In this document: positions 7,443 to 15,247 of the stretch, piece after piece
Numbering within the stretch: position 1 is the first letter of the stretch
Layout of the letters: each line of letters starts with the position of its first letter
From: Prevotella sp. UBA2456
GTDB taxonomy: Bacteria > Bacteroidota > Bacteroidia > Bacteroidales > Bacteroidaceae
Length of the DNA: 64,000 bases
NCBI GenBank assembly: GCA_002342415.1
Contig: DDPY01000019.1
Location: forward strand, 40,557 to 104,556
Reading direction: 5' to 3'
Program-made: the position numbers and the translations under genes
The notes under the pieces: model-generated
What the model was told of the DNA's origin: nothing
Databases searched by the model: none
Seen by the model: only the letters and a program-made list of their open reading frames with translations

Positions 7443-8699
7443 ATGAGAATAGACATAGATTCATATCGCGAAATCCTGGACACGCTGACTCGCAACAAGT
7501 CGCGCTCCTTCCTGACGGGCTTTGGCGTCTTCTGGGGAGTCTTCATGCTGGTGGCGCTTATCGGCGGCGGGCAGGGACTGAAGGAGATGCTGAACAAGAA
7601 CTTTGAAGGTTTCGCCCAAAACACAGCCTTCGTATGGGCGCAGCAGACCACCAAGGCCTATAAGGGCTTCCGTAAGGGACGCTGGTGGGCGATGGACTAT
7701 AAGGACATCGAGCGGCTGCGCCAGCGCGTGCCTGAGTTGAACGCTGTCGCCCCCGTCTTGTTTGGCGCTTGGGGTACATCGAATACGGCCTACTATGGTG
7801 ACCAGAAGACTCAGCCGCGCATCCAGGGTGTCACACCCGACTATGCCGACATCGTTGCCCCGCGCATGTATTACGGCCGCTATATCAACGATATGGATTT
7901 GCAGCAGCACCGCAAGGTGTGCGTGTTGGGCAAGAAGATATACAAAGACCTCTTCAAGGATGGTGGCGACCCCTGCGGCAAGAGCATCCGCATCGACTCT
8001 ACCTACTATCAGGTGATTGGCGTGGACTACAATGCCAGCGGGGGCATGAACTTCAACGGGAGAGCCGAGGAGAAGATCACCCTGCCGCTGACGCTGGTGC
8101 AGCAGACCTATAATCGCGGCAACGAGGTCGACATGATAGCCGTTACGGGTCGTCAGGGGGTGGTGATGAGCCGGCTGGCTCCCCGCATCCGCGAGACGAT
8201 AGCCCGCAAGCACCTCATCGACCCTACCGACGAGCAGGGCGTGATGGTGTTCAATACGGAGGTGTTGTTCCAGCTGCTCGACGGCCTCTTCCGAGGTGTC
8301 AACTTCCTCATCTGGCTTGTCGGACTGGGCACGTTGCTGGCGGGAGCCATCGGTGTCAGCAACATCATGATGGTCACCGTGCGCGAGCGCACTACGGAGA
8401 TAGGCATCCGTCGTGCCATTGGTGCTACGCCGCGCATGATTCTCTCGCAGATCATCTCTGAGAGCATCGTACTCACGCTGGTGGCGGGCATGTCGGGAAT
8501 ACTCTTCGGAGTGCTCATCCTGCAGATGCTGGAGTTGGCCAATACGGAGGATGGCATCCTGCAGGCACACTTCCAGGTAGGCTTCTGGACAGCACTGTCT
8601 GCCGCCCTTGCCGTCTCGGCGATGGGTGTGCTGGCAGGACTGGCTCCTGCCGCCCGCGCGATGAGCATCAAGCCCGTCGACGCGATGCGCGATGAATAA
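7443..8699 (+). CDS. MacB-like ABC transporter permease (second of two)
   Basis: A 418-residue paralogue of the preceding protein with the same plan: one span near residues 22-45 (TGFGVFWGVFMLVALIGGG), a periplasmic domain, and three spans from about 285. The FtsX motif reads VSNIMMVTVRERTTEIGIRR, and the end is AARAMSIKPVDAMRDE. Two different MacB-like permeases beside one ATPase point to a heterodimer, an arrangement frequent in Bacteroidetes. The role is export of a drug, peptide or lipid together with the adaptor that follows; the substrate is unknown. Confidence 0.92.
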   Translation: MRIDIDSYREILDTLTRNKSRSFLTGFGVFWGVFMLVALIGGGQGLKEMLNKNFEGFAQNTAFVWAQQTTKAYKGFRKGRWWAMDYKDIERLRQRVPELNAVAPVLFGAWGTSNTAYYGDQKTQPRIQGVTPDYADIVAPRMYYGRYINDMDLQQHRKVCVLGKKIYKDLFKDGGDPCGKSIRIDSTYYQVIGVDYNASGGMNFNGRAEEKITLPLTLVQQTYNRGNEVDMIAVTGRQGVVMSRLAPRIRETIARKHLIDPTDEQGVMVFNTEVLFQLLDGLFRGVNFLIWLVGLGTLLAGAIGVSNIMMVTVRERTTEIGIRRAIGATPRMILSQIISESIVLTLVAGMSGILFGVLILQMLELANTEDGILQAHFQVGFWTALSAALAVSAMGVLAGLAPAARAMSIKPVDAMRDE

Positions 8700-8718
8700 G
8701 GGGCAAGCCCAATAAACC

Positions 8719-8752
8719 TAGTTAGAACTAGTACCAACTAGTCAAAACTAGA
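8719..8752. repeat. Tandem ACTAGT-like repeat before the adaptor gene
   Basis: CTAGTT, ACTAGT (8727), ACTAGT (8737) and ACTAGA (8747) recur every ten bases in an AT-rich gap, the same unit as at 7392-7434 in the same operon. Confidence 0.65.
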
Positions 8753-8785
8753 AAAACAACGAAATAACGAAAACAAAAAAATAAT

Positions 8786-9892
8786 ATGAAGAAGTACAGA
8801 AAGCTTATCATTGCAGCGCTGATAGCGCTGGTGTTCATCGGGACCTTCGTGTTTCTGTGGAGGAAGAGTCAGCCGCAGGAGGTGGTGTACAACGAGTTCG
8901 CCCCGGCGGTGAACGATGTGCGCAAGACGACCATCATCACGGGCAAGATAGAGCCCAGGAACGAGGTGAACATCAAACCCCAGATATCGGGTATCATCAC
9001 CGAACTGATGAAGGAGCCCGGCCAGTATGTCCAGCAGGGCGAGGTTATTGCCCGCGTGAAGGTCATTCCCGACATGGGGCAGCTCTCCTCGGCTGAGGCC
9101 CGCGTGCGTCTGGCTGGCATCAACCTGAAGCAGGCTCAGGTCGACTACGACCGCGAGCAGGCGCTCTACGACAAGCAGCTGGTGTCGGCCGACGAGTTTG
9201 AGAAGATTCGCCAGAAGCTGCATCAGGCCAAGGAGGAGCTGACGGCCGCCCAGGATGCGCTCCAGGTGGTGCGCGACGGTGTGTCGAAAAGCAATGCCTC
9301 GGCCTCGTCGACGCTCGTCCGCAGCACCATCAGCGGTGTCATCCTCGATGTCCCCGTCAAGGTGGGCAACTCCGTCATCCTCAGCAACACCTTCAACGAC
9401 GGTACCACCATTGCCTCTGTTGCCAACATGAACGACCTCATCTTCCGAGGGAATATCGACGAGACGGAGGTGGGACAGCTGGTGAGCGGCATGCCGATGA
9501 AGATTACCATCGGTGCGCTGCAGGACCTGAAGTTTGATGCCGCCCTGGAGTATATCTCGCCCAAGGCTGTCGAGAGCAACGGCGCCAACCAGTTCGAGAT
9601 CAAGGCTGCCGTCCATGTGGCCAAGGACGACAAGCTGCGCTCGGGCTATTCCGCCAATGCCGAGATTGTGCTGGCCGAGGTGCAGAAGGCGCTCACCATT
9701 CCCGAGAGTGCCATCGAGTTCTCGGGCGACTCCACCTTTGTATATGTCATAAAAGGTGAGGGCGAGGAGAAAACCTACCATCGCCAGCCCGTCGTCACCG
9801 GACTCTCGGACGGCGTGAACATCGAGATCAAGAAGGGCCTCACGGCCAAGGACAAAATTCGCGGCCCAGAGCTGATAGCCGAGGAGAAATAA
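8786..9892 (+). CDS. Periplasmic adaptor (HlyD/MacA-type membrane fusion protein)
   Basis: A 368-residue protein with one amino-terminal membrane span (residues 6-24), a lipoyl/barrel-sandwich half (IKPQISGIITELMKEPGQYV near 63-82), a coiled-coil hairpin near 100-165 rich in Q, E, K and A, the second lipoyl half (STISGVILDVPVKVGNSV), and a beta-barrel domain. This is the MacA architecture that bridges the inner-membrane ATPase-permease complex to an outer-membrane TolC-like channel. Being last in the run of ATPase, permease, permease, it completes the inner part of a tripartite exporter. Confidence 0.92.
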   Translation: MKKYRKLIIAALIALVFIGTFVFLWRKSQPQEVVYNEFAPAVNDVRKTTIITGKIEPRNEVNIKPQISGIITELMKEPGQYVQQGEVIARVKVIPDMGQLSSAEARVRLAGINLKQAQVDYDREQALYDKQLVSADEFEKIRQKLHQAKEELTAAQDALQVVRDGVSKSNASASSTLVRSTISGVILDVPVKVGNSVILSNTFNDGTTIASVANMNDLIFRGNIDETEVGQLVSGMPMKITIGALQDLKFDAALEYISPKAVESNGANQFEIKAAVHVAKDDKLRSGYSANAEIVLAEVQKALTIPESAIEFSGDSTFVYVIKGEGEEKTYHRQPVVTGLSDGVNIEIKKGLTAKDKIRGPELIAEEK

Positions 9893-9899
9893 GGATCAC

Positions 9900-9907
9900 T
9901 ACGTTTG
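9900..9907 (+). promoter_or_regulatory. -7-like box (TACGTTTG) before msrA
   Basis: TACGTTTG at 9900-9907 fits TAnnTTTG and lies 35 bases before the msrA start, so msrA may be transcribed separately from the exporter. No matching -33 element is visible. Confidence 0.4.
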
Positions 9908-9942
9908 CACCGTAATAGAAACAAACTTCAAGAAATATAGCG

Positions 9943-10461
9943 ATGACAACAAAAGACATTTACCTCGCAGGAGGTTGCTTCTGGGGGACAGAACATTACT
10001 TCAAACAGATAGAGGGTGTGGTGGATACCGAGGTGGGGTTTGCCAACGGCCACACGGAGAATCCCACCTATAAAGAGGTGTACACCGACGAGACGGGATA
10101 TGCCGAGACGGTGCATGTGAGATACGCGCCCGATGTGGTGAGCCTCGAGTTTCTGCTGCGGATGTTTTTCATGGCCATAGACCCCACGAGCCTGAACAAG
10201 CAGGGCCACGACGAAGGCACCCGCTATCGCACGGGAATCTATTACAGCGATGTCGCCGACCTGCCCGTCATCAACGCGGTGTACGACGACGAACAGCGGC
10301 ACTATGACCAGCCGCTGGCAGTGGAGCGGCGGCCACTGGAGCGTTTCTATACCGCTGAGGAGTACCATCAGGACTATCTCGACAAGAATCCCACTGGCTA
10401 TTGTCATCTGCCCGAGTCGCTCTTCGAGTTTGCCCGTCAGGCCAAGGCCAACCATGAGTAA
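9943..10461 (+). CDS. msrA: Peptide methionine-S-sulfoxide reductase MsrA
   Basis: The 172-residue protein repairs oxidised methionine by reducing the S-sulfoxide form with thioredoxin. The active-site motif GGCFWGTE puts the nucleophilic cysteine at residue 12, and the conserved stretches GYANG-like (GFANGHTENPTYKEV) and EYHQDYLDKNP are present. Length is normal for a stand-alone MsrA; no MsrB domain is fused. It lacks a signal peptide and so acts in the cytoplasm. Confidence 0.95.
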   Translation: MTTKDIYLAGGCFWGTEHYFKQIEGVVDTEVGFANGHTENPTYKEVYTDETGYAETVHVRYAPDVVSLEFLLRMFFMAIDPTSLNKQGHDEGTRYRTGIYYSDVADLPVINAVYDDEQRHYDQPLAVERRPLERFYTAEEYHQDYLDKNPTGYCHLPESLFEFARQAKANHE

Positions 10462-10520
10462 CCTCGTTCTTAACGAGCCGTAATCTCGTCCTCAACGAGC
10501 CGTAATCTCGTTGAACGGGA
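10461..10520. repeat. 22-base tandem hairpin repeat after msrA
   Basis: Two full copies (10461-10482, 10483-10504) and part of a third repeat a 22-base unit, each with the small dyad CTCGT...ACGAG. The first copy begins at the last base of the msrA stop codon. It could act as a weak terminator; no U-tract follows. Confidence 0.6.
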
Positions 10521-10568
10521 CGATTGAGATGCAAACTCTCAACTCTCAACTTCCAAAAACTCCTACCA

Positions 10569-10631
10569 CCCCTACTATCACAGGGCTCAATCCCTTTGTA
10601 CATCGGGCTTTGAGCCTTGTCATGGTAGGGG
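10569..10631. repeat. Palindromic dispersed repeat, copy 1
   Basis: Imperfect 22-base arms (10569-10590 and 10609-10631, starting CCCCTAC and ending GTAGGGG) enclose a core TCCCTTTGTACATCGGGC. The core recurs near 23334-23351, 38363-38384 (inverted) and 38573-38591. The 201 bases between msrA and the galactanase gene hold this element, the 22-base tandem repeats and a short CTCTCAA tract, and no gene. Confidence 0.65.
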
Positions 10632-10662
10632 TTGTGAGAAAATGAGTTTTGTCTTCGTGATC

Positions 10663-12003
10663 TTAAAATCCTGTTCCCTTGTTCACCAGGTATTTCTTGC
10701 CGTTGTGGAGGTAGAGCCCCTGCGTGGCAGGCTGGCCACTCAGACGGCGACCGTCCAGCGTGTACCAGGTGTTGTCCTGCTGCTGGGGGCTGCGGATGGC
10801 TTCGATGGCTGTGTTCTCGCCTGAGAATGTCTTGAGGGTCATGAGCGCATCGTTGCTGATGAGCTGATGGCTGCCGCTTTTCCATGTCAGTTCCCAGAAA
10901 CCGCGGTTGTCCCAATCGTTCATCACGCGGTTGTTGCCGTTCGAGTCGGCACCATTGCCGCACTCTTCCGGCTGCCAGTAGTAGAGGCCCGTCACGTTGG
11001 CGTACTTGTTCATCGTGGCTATCAGGTCCTTCAGAAAGCGGGTCTGTCCGGCAGGAGAGTAGGGCCATGTGGCGCTGGTGTTGTGTTCGCCGCTCCTGAC
11101 GGTAAAGTTGCTGTTGTTGTGGTATCCCACCTCTACGAGATGTATCTGCTTGGTGGGGAATGCGCTTTGCAGTGCGCCGAGGGTGGCATCAAGGTTTGAC
11201 AGCGTGCCGTGCCACAGAGGGTAGTAGCTCAGGCCTATCAGGTCGTAGTCGGTGAAGCCAGCCTGCTCCACCCACTTGTAGAAGTTGGTGCAGTGGGCGC
11301 TGTTCTCCGTGCGCTCGCAATGCAGGATGATCTTGGCATCCTTGCAGTCGGAGGCTCTTACGCCTTCGGCAGCCGCTTTCAGCAGGGCGGCGAAGCGCTG
11401 TATCTGGGCCTTCTGGGCATCGTAGGTGCTGCTGAAGACAAACCAGTTGCTCTTGTTCTTGCCGCTTGTATTGTCCCAGAGCATGCCGTAGCTCACCTCG
11501 TTGCCGATCTGGATACAGTCGGGGGCGGCACCGTAGGCAACCAGCGCATTCAGCGCCTCGGTGGTATAGCTCTTCACCTTTGCTGCAACGGTCTCCGTGG
11601 CTGTGCTTCTGTTGAAGCCCCAGCTTTCAGGAATCCATTGCTGGCTGACATCAGTCCACGTGTCGCTGTAGAAGAAGTCGAGCAGGAAACTCATGCCTGC
11701 GTCCTTGATGCGCCGGCCCAGCCGCTTGACGTATTCCAAGTCCTGACAGGTGGCTACGCTGTTGTCCTTGCCAGGGTCCACCAGCAGGCGTACGCGGATG
11801 GCATTCCATCCTGCCTCGTCGTGCAGATAGGTGAGCATGCCGTCGCTGTATTGTGTGTTGATGGGTTTGCCGTCCGCATCGAGCCATACATCCCCTGCGG
11901 CTTCGTAGGCGGGTACTAAGCTGATGTCGCCGCCCACATATTTCTGTGCTGAGGCTGCTATGCCGCAGAGGCAGCACGCAATGAAGAATAGTGTCTTTTT
12001 CAT
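10663..12003 (-). CDS. Arabinogalactan endo-beta-1,4-galactanase, GH53
   Basis: From MKKTLFF (ATG at 12001-12003) the product is 446 residues with a signal peptide cleaved after about residue 19 (AASAQ). The GH53 barrel is clear: GWNAIRVRLLVDP near 65-77, the acid/base glutamate in QIGNEVSYG at residue 169 and the nucleophile in HLVEVGYH at 291, with LLDFFYSDTW near 107-116. It cleaves beta-1,4-galactan of pectin side chains. After the barrel a short tail reads YTLDGRR and GLYLHNGKKYLV, the kind of carboxy-terminal sorting tail seen on many exported Prevotella proteins. No SusC/D pair is adjacent, so it is an isolated galactanase. An earlier in-frame ATG at 12033 is less likely because it would precede the signal peptide. 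Confidence 0.92.
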   Translation of the reverse strand: MKKTLFFIACCLCGIAASAQKYVGGDISLVPAYEAAGDVWLDADGKPINTQYSDGMLTYLHDEAGWNAIRVRLLVDPGKDNSVATCQDLEYVKRLGRRIKDAGMSFLLDFFYSDTWTDVSQQWIPESWGFNRSTATETVAAKVKSYTTEALNALVAYGAAPDCIQIGNEVSYGMLWDNTSGKNKSNWFVFSSTYDAQKAQIQRFAALLKAAAEGVRASDCKDAKIILHCERTENSAHCTNFYKWVEQAGFTDYDLIGLSYYPLWHGTLSNLDATLGALQSAFPTKQIHLVEVGYHNNSNFTVRSGEHNTSATWPYSPAGQTRFLKDLIATMNKYANVTGLYYWQPEECGNGADSNGNNRVMNDWDNRGFWELTWKSGSHQLISNDALMTLKTFSGENTAIEAIRSPQQQDNTWYTLDGRRLSGQPATQGLYLHNGKKYLVNKGTGF

Positions 12004-12023
12004 TTTTATAATGCTTAATTTTT

Positions 12024-12058
12024 CAACTCTCAACTCTCAACTGTCAACTCTCAACTCT
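12024..12058. repeat. Heptanucleotide tandem tract (CAACTCT)
   Basis: Five consecutive 7-base units of CAACTCT with one CAACTGT fill the gap between the galactanase start and the next gene. The same unit is found at 18151-18203, 48680-48707 and inside purB near 31994-32026. Confidence 0.75.
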
Positions 12059-12251
12059 TCTTATGCCGGTTGGCCCGCTGCTCACGGTACTTGGCTTTCT
12101 GCCGGGCAGAGCCAGAACCGTGGGCACCGGTGATATACTTTTTCTTCTTGGCCTTGGTCTTGACCTTGTCCTCTTCCTTGCGGGGACCGCCACCCCGTCC
12201 GAACGAGATGCCGTTGACCAGAATGTCCTCGAAATCGCTTTCCTTACTCAT
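12051..12251 (-). CDS. Small basic protein of unknown function
   Basis: A 66-residue product, MSKESDFEDILVNG at the front, then a glycine-rich turn (FGRGGGPRKEE) and a strongly basic second half (KTKAKKKKY, RQKAKYREQRANRHKKS). Such composition suggests binding to RNA or the ribosome, but no named family is recognised. The stop lies inside the heptanucleotide tract. It lies 39 bases behind the AICAR transformylase gene on the same strand and may be co-transcribed with it. Coding status rests on the sensible start, the charge pattern and the position. Confidence 0.55.
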   Translation of the reverse strand: MSKESDFEDILVNGISFGRGGGPRKEEDKVKTKAKKKKYITGAHGSGSARQKAKYREQRANRHKKS

Positions 12252-12290
12252 AGCGCTCTTTCTTCTTACCTCTCACTTCTTGCCTCTTAA

Positions 12291-13478
12291 TTAGTGGTGG
12301 AACAGGCGCACGCCCGTGAAGGCCATAGCGATGCCGTATTTGTCGCAGGTCATGATGACATGGTCGTCGCGCACGGAGCCGCCAGCCTGGGCGATATACT
12401 CCACGCCGCTCTTGTGGGCACGCTCGATGTTGTCGCCGAAGGGGAAGAAAGCATCAGAGCCGAGGGCTACCTTCGTATTCTGGGCTATCCACGCTTTCTT
12501 CTCCTCTAAGGTCAACACCTCGGGCTGACGGGTGAAGAACTGCTGCCAGGCACCGTCGCGCAGCACGTCGTCATGCTCGTCCTCGGAGATATACACGTCG
12601 ATAGTGTTGTCACGGTCGGCGCGGCGGATACCCTCCTTGAAGGGCAGGGCCATCACCTTCGGATGCTGGCGCAGCCACCAGATGTCGGCCTTGTTGCCAG
12701 CCAGTCGGGTGCAGTGGATGCGGCTCTGCTGTCCGGCACCGATGCCGATGGCCTGACCGTCCTTCACGTAGCATACCGAGTTCGACTGGGTGTATTTCAG
12801 CGTAATCAGCGCAATGATGAGGTCGCGCTTAGCCTCGGGGGTGAAAGTCTTGTTCTGGGTGGGGATGTTCTCAAACAGGGCAGGGTCGTCCAGCTTGATT
12901 TCGTTACGTCCCTGCTCGAAGGTCACGCCGAAGCACTGCTTCGTCTCTACGGGAGCAGGTTTGTAGGCAGGGTCAATCTTGATGACATTATACGTGCCCT
13001 TGCGCTTGTCCTTCAGTATCTCGATGGCCTCAGGGGTATAGTCGGGAGCTATCACGCCGTCACTCACCTCGCGTTTCAGCAGCAGGGCGGTGGTGGCATC
13101 GCAGGTGTCGGAGAGGGCTACAAAGTCGCCATAGCTCGACATGCGGTCGGCACCGCGGGCACGGGCATAGGCACAGGCCACAGAACTCTCGTCCAGCCCC
13201 TTCACATCGTCTACGAAGTAAATCTTCTTCAGCGTGTCCGTCAGCGGCAGTCCTACAGCAGCACCGGCAGGCGAGACGTGCTTGAACGAGGCGGCGGCAG
13301 CCAGACCGGTGGCAGCCTTGAGCTCCTTCACCAACTGCCACGCATTGAGCGCATCCAGAAAGTTGATGTAGCCGGGACGGCCGTTAATCACTTCGATGGG
13401 TAACTCTCCCTCCTGCATATAGATGCGCGAGGGCTTCTGGTTCGGATTGCATCCGTACTTCAGCTGTAACTCTTTCAT
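12291..13478 (-). CDS. Phosphoribosylaminoimidazolecarboxamide formyltransferase (stand-alone AICAR transformylase)
   Basis: From MKELQLKYGCNPNQ the protein is 395 residues and matches only the transformylase half of PurH; the IMP cyclohydrolase domain is absent. The catalytic Lys-His pair lies at residues 66-67 in ASFKHVSPAGAAVG. Other marks are YARARGADRMSSYGDF and SDAFFPFGDNI. It adds the last carbon to AICAR from 10-formyl-tetrahydrofolate in purine synthesis. Free-standing versions are known in Bacteroidales and may accompany a full purH elsewhere. The upstream ATG at 13565 would add 29 unrelated residues overlapping the divergent promoter, so the start at 13478 is preferred. Confidence 0.9.
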   Translation of the reverse strand: MKELQLKYGCNPNQKPSRIYMQEGELPIEVINGRPGYINFLDALNAWQLVKELKAATGLAAAASFKHVSPAGAAVGLPLTDTLKKIYFVDDVKGLDESSVACAYARARGADRMSSYGDFVALSDTCDATTALLLKREVSDGVIAPDYTPEAIEILKDKRKGTYNVIKIDPAYKPAPVETKQCFGVTFEQGRNEIKLDDPALFENIPTQNKTFTPEAKRDLIIALITLKYTQSNSVCYVKDGQAIGIGAGQQSRIHCTRLAGNKADIWWLRQHPKVMALPFKEGIRRADRDNTIDVYISEDEHDDVLRDGAWQQFFTRQPEVLTLEEKKAWIAQNTKVALGSDAFFPFGDNIERAHKSGVEYIAQAGGSVRDDHVIMTCDKYGIAMAFTGVRLFHH

Positions 13479-13510
13479 ATTCTTTTGTGATAATTTCTTG
13501 GTTTTGTGTG

Positions 13511-13539
13511 CAAAGGTACAAAAAAAAGTTGTAACTTTG
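13511..13539. promoter_or_regulatory. Divergent -7 boxes (AICAR transformylase / small protein)
   Basis: CAAAGGTA at 13511-13518 is TACCTTTG on the minus strand, 32 bases before the transformylase start. TAACTTTG at 13532-13539 on the plus strand ends 8 bases before the ATG at 13548. The two boxes are 13 bases apart, so the promoters must overlap and may compete. Confidence 0.6.
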
Positions 13540-13547
13540 CCATCGTT

Positions 13548-13778
13548 ATGGAGAAAAAGAGACATGCATTACGCAAACTATTAGAAGCAGTGGAGCGCGA
13601 GATACTGAAGAAGCCCAATCGCAAAACGCTCGACCGCCTGTCGCTCTTGGCAGGTTTTCAGGACTGGGAGTCGTTTCAGGATGCGCTCAGCGGAGAGACC
13701 GGCGAGGCCGTCTATGGCGGGCACACTGAACATGCTCGCCTGGAGACTAAAGACAAAAAAGAGATGCCCACCGAGTGA
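13548..13778 (+). CDS. Small protein of unknown function (76 residues)
   Basis: The ATG at 13548 follows a TAACTTTG box by only 8 bases; the longer frame from 13506 would start upstream of that box. The product MEKKRHALRKLLEAVEREIL... is mostly helical, highly charged and soluble, with a conserved-looking core LDRLSLLAGFQDWESFQDAL and a hydrophilic tail. No family is recognised. The stop codon TGA lies inside the loop of the terminator hairpin at 13756-13790, so translation ends within the terminator. It converges on rplS. Confidence 0.6.
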   Translation: MEKKRHALRKLLEAVEREILKKPNRKTLDRLSLLAGFQDWESFQDALSGETGEAVYGGHTEHARLETKDKKEMPTE

Positions 13779-13790
13779 GCATCTCTTTTT
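13755..13790. terminator. Bidirectional intrinsic terminator between converging genes
   Basis: GAGATGC (13761-13767) and GCATCTC (13779-13785) form a stem, extended by A6 on the left and T5 on the right (13786-13790). The A and T runs make a U-tract on both strands, so it can serve the 76-residue gene (plus) and rplS (minus). Confidence 0.85.
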
Positions 13791-13824
13791 ATGTCGTGCA
13801 GGTTGTGCCTGTCTGCTGTCGGGA

Positions 13825-14190
13825 TTACTCCTTGCCAGCCAGACCGCTGCGCTTCTCCTTGATGCGGGCAGCCTTACCAGTGAGCTTGCGCAGATAGTAA
13901 AGCTTAGCGCGACGAACCTTACCAACCTTGTTCACCTCGATAGAGTCGATGTTCGGCGACTCCAGGGGGAAGATACGCTCTACACCCACGGTGCCCGACA
14001 TCTTGCGAACAGTGAAGCGCTTCTTCTCGCCATGACCGCAGATCTTAATCACTACGCCACGATAGAGCTGGATACGCTCCTTTGAACCCTCGATAATTTT
14101 GTAAGCGACAGTAATCGTGTCACCAGCCTTGAACTCTGGGAACTTCTTGCCGGTTGCAAATGCTTCTTCAGCAACTTTAATTAAATCCAT
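13825..14190 (-). CDS. rplS: 50S ribosomal protein L19
   Basis: From MDLIKVAEEAFATGKKFPEF the product is 121 residues, normal for L19, which lies at the 30S-50S interface. Typical stretches are FKAGDTITVAYKIIEG, RIQLYRGVVI and VGVERIFPLESPNIDSIEV, VRRAKLYYLRKLTGKAARIKE. The frame extends upstream to 14319, but L19 proteins start at this MDLI. It is transcribed alone from a perfect promoter at 14289-14320, rather than with rpsP and trmD as in proteobacteria. Confidence 0.97.
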   Translation of the reverse strand: MDLIKVAEEAFATGKKFPEFKAGDTITVAYKIIEGSKERIQLYRGVVIKICGHGEKKRFTVRKMSGTVGVERIFPLESPNIDSIEVNKVGKVRRAKLYYLRKLTGKAARIKEKRSGLAGKE

Positions 14191-14288
14191 TTTTTTCTTT
14201 GTTACTTTATTGTTTTGCTGTATCGTTCCATGCGCAACATAACAGGCCTCTCGTGACTTCCTGCCAGCGATTACGCGGAAAGCGGCTG

Positions 14289-14320
14289 CAAAGGTACGAA
14301 GAACTGAGCGAAAAACCAAA
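14289..14320 (-). promoter_or_regulatory. Promoter of rplS
   Basis: On the minus strand TTTG (14317-14320) and TACCTTTG (14289-14296) are exactly 20 bases apart. The leader is about 98 bases. Confidence 0.8.
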
Positions 14321-14335
14321 TATTTTCCCGATTAT

Positions 14336-14367
14336 TTTGCTTGTTTCAAGATTTTCTATTATCTTTG
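14336..14367 (+). promoter_or_regulatory. Promoter of the split 5'-nucleotidase genes
   Basis: TTTG at 14336-14339 and TATCTTTG at 14360-14367 are 20 bases apart, 54 bases before the ATG at 14422. It is back to back with the rplS promoter. Confidence 0.75.
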
Positions 14368-14421
14368 CACTGCAAAATGAAGTTTCTAACTAAGTTCTCA
14401 AAGTAGTATATCCTGAATAGT

Positions 14422-15207
14422 ATGAACAAAATCGCTTTAGCTTTCAGTGCTGTGGTATTGGCTCTGTGCTCGTCGTGTCGTACGCAATACGAGGTGAGTT
14501 CGGTGCAGCGCAGCACGATACTGATTGACAGTCGCTATGATGTGAATCCCAGCGGGGAGGCTGCTGCCTTCCTGAAACCCTATAAGCATGTGGTAGACAG
14601 CATCATGGGACCTGTGGTAGGCCAATCGGCCAAGTATATGACGGCAGAACGCCCGGAGGGTACGCTGTCGAACTTGCTGGCCGACATCATGGTGTGGGCT
14701 TCTAAGAACTATGGCGAGACGGTAGACTTAGGCGTTTACAACATGGGTGGCGTGCGTGCCGACTTGCCCAAGGGTCCTATCACCTATGGCGACGTGCTCG
14801 ACATTGCTCCTTTCGAGAACAAGATAGCCTTTACGACGCTCAGTGGTGAAGACCTGCTTGAACTGTTTGACGAGATGGCCGAGGTTGGCGGCGAGGGCGT
14901 CAGCCATTCCGTACGGCTGGTCATCTCGGATGACGGCGACCTCGTCAGTGCTACTGTCAACGGTCAGCCCGTCGACCCCAAGCGCGACTATCGGTTGGCC
15001 ACCATCGACTATCTGCTGGGCGGCACCGACAAGATGTCGGCATTCAAGAAGGGCCGCAAGGTGAACTCACCCCAGGAGGTGAGCAACAATACTCGGTTTA
15101 TCATCATGGACTATTTCCGTCATCTTACCAAGCAGGGCCTTCAGGCCGATGCTGAAATCGAAGGTCGTATAGTGGTGAAGCACGAAAAGAAGAAAGATGA
15201 GGATTAG
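14422..15207 (+). CDS. Lipoprotein with 5'-nucleotidase C-terminal (substrate-binding) domain
   Basis: A 261-residue lipoprotein: the signal peptide ends in LALCSSC, with the lipidated cysteine at residue 19. The body is the carboxy-terminal domain of UshA-type 5'-nucleotidases (NLLADIMVWASKNYG; YNMGGVRADLPKGPITYGDVLDIAPFENK... in shortened form GGVRADLPKGPITYGD; FIIMDYF). The metal-binding phosphoesterase half is missing here but is encoded by the very next gene, 40 bases on. Together they would rebuild a periplasmic nucleotidase, with the domain order reversed relative to the usual single chain. Confidence 0.88.
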   Translation: MNKIALAFSAVVLALCSSCRTQYEVSSVQRSTILIDSRYDVNPSGEAAAFLKPYKHVVDSIMGPVVGQSAKYMTAERPEGTLSNLLADIMVWASKNYGETVDLGVYNMGGVRADLPKGPITYGDVLDIAPFENKIAFTTLSGEDLLELFDEMAEVGGEGVSHSVRLVISDDGDLVSATVNGQPVDPKRDYRLATIDYLLGGTDKMSAFKKGRKVNSPQEVSNNTRFIIMDYFRHLTKQGLQADAEIEGRIVVKHEKKKDED

Positions 15208-15247
15208 TGTGCGTGTAGAATAGTTAAAGGTTAAAGATAGAAACGTT

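Noticed and set aside
12063..12290. Plus-strand frames opposite the small basic protein
   Set aside because: They are complements of the K/R-rich minus-strand gene and give hydrophobic nonsense; the minus frame fits the gene order better.
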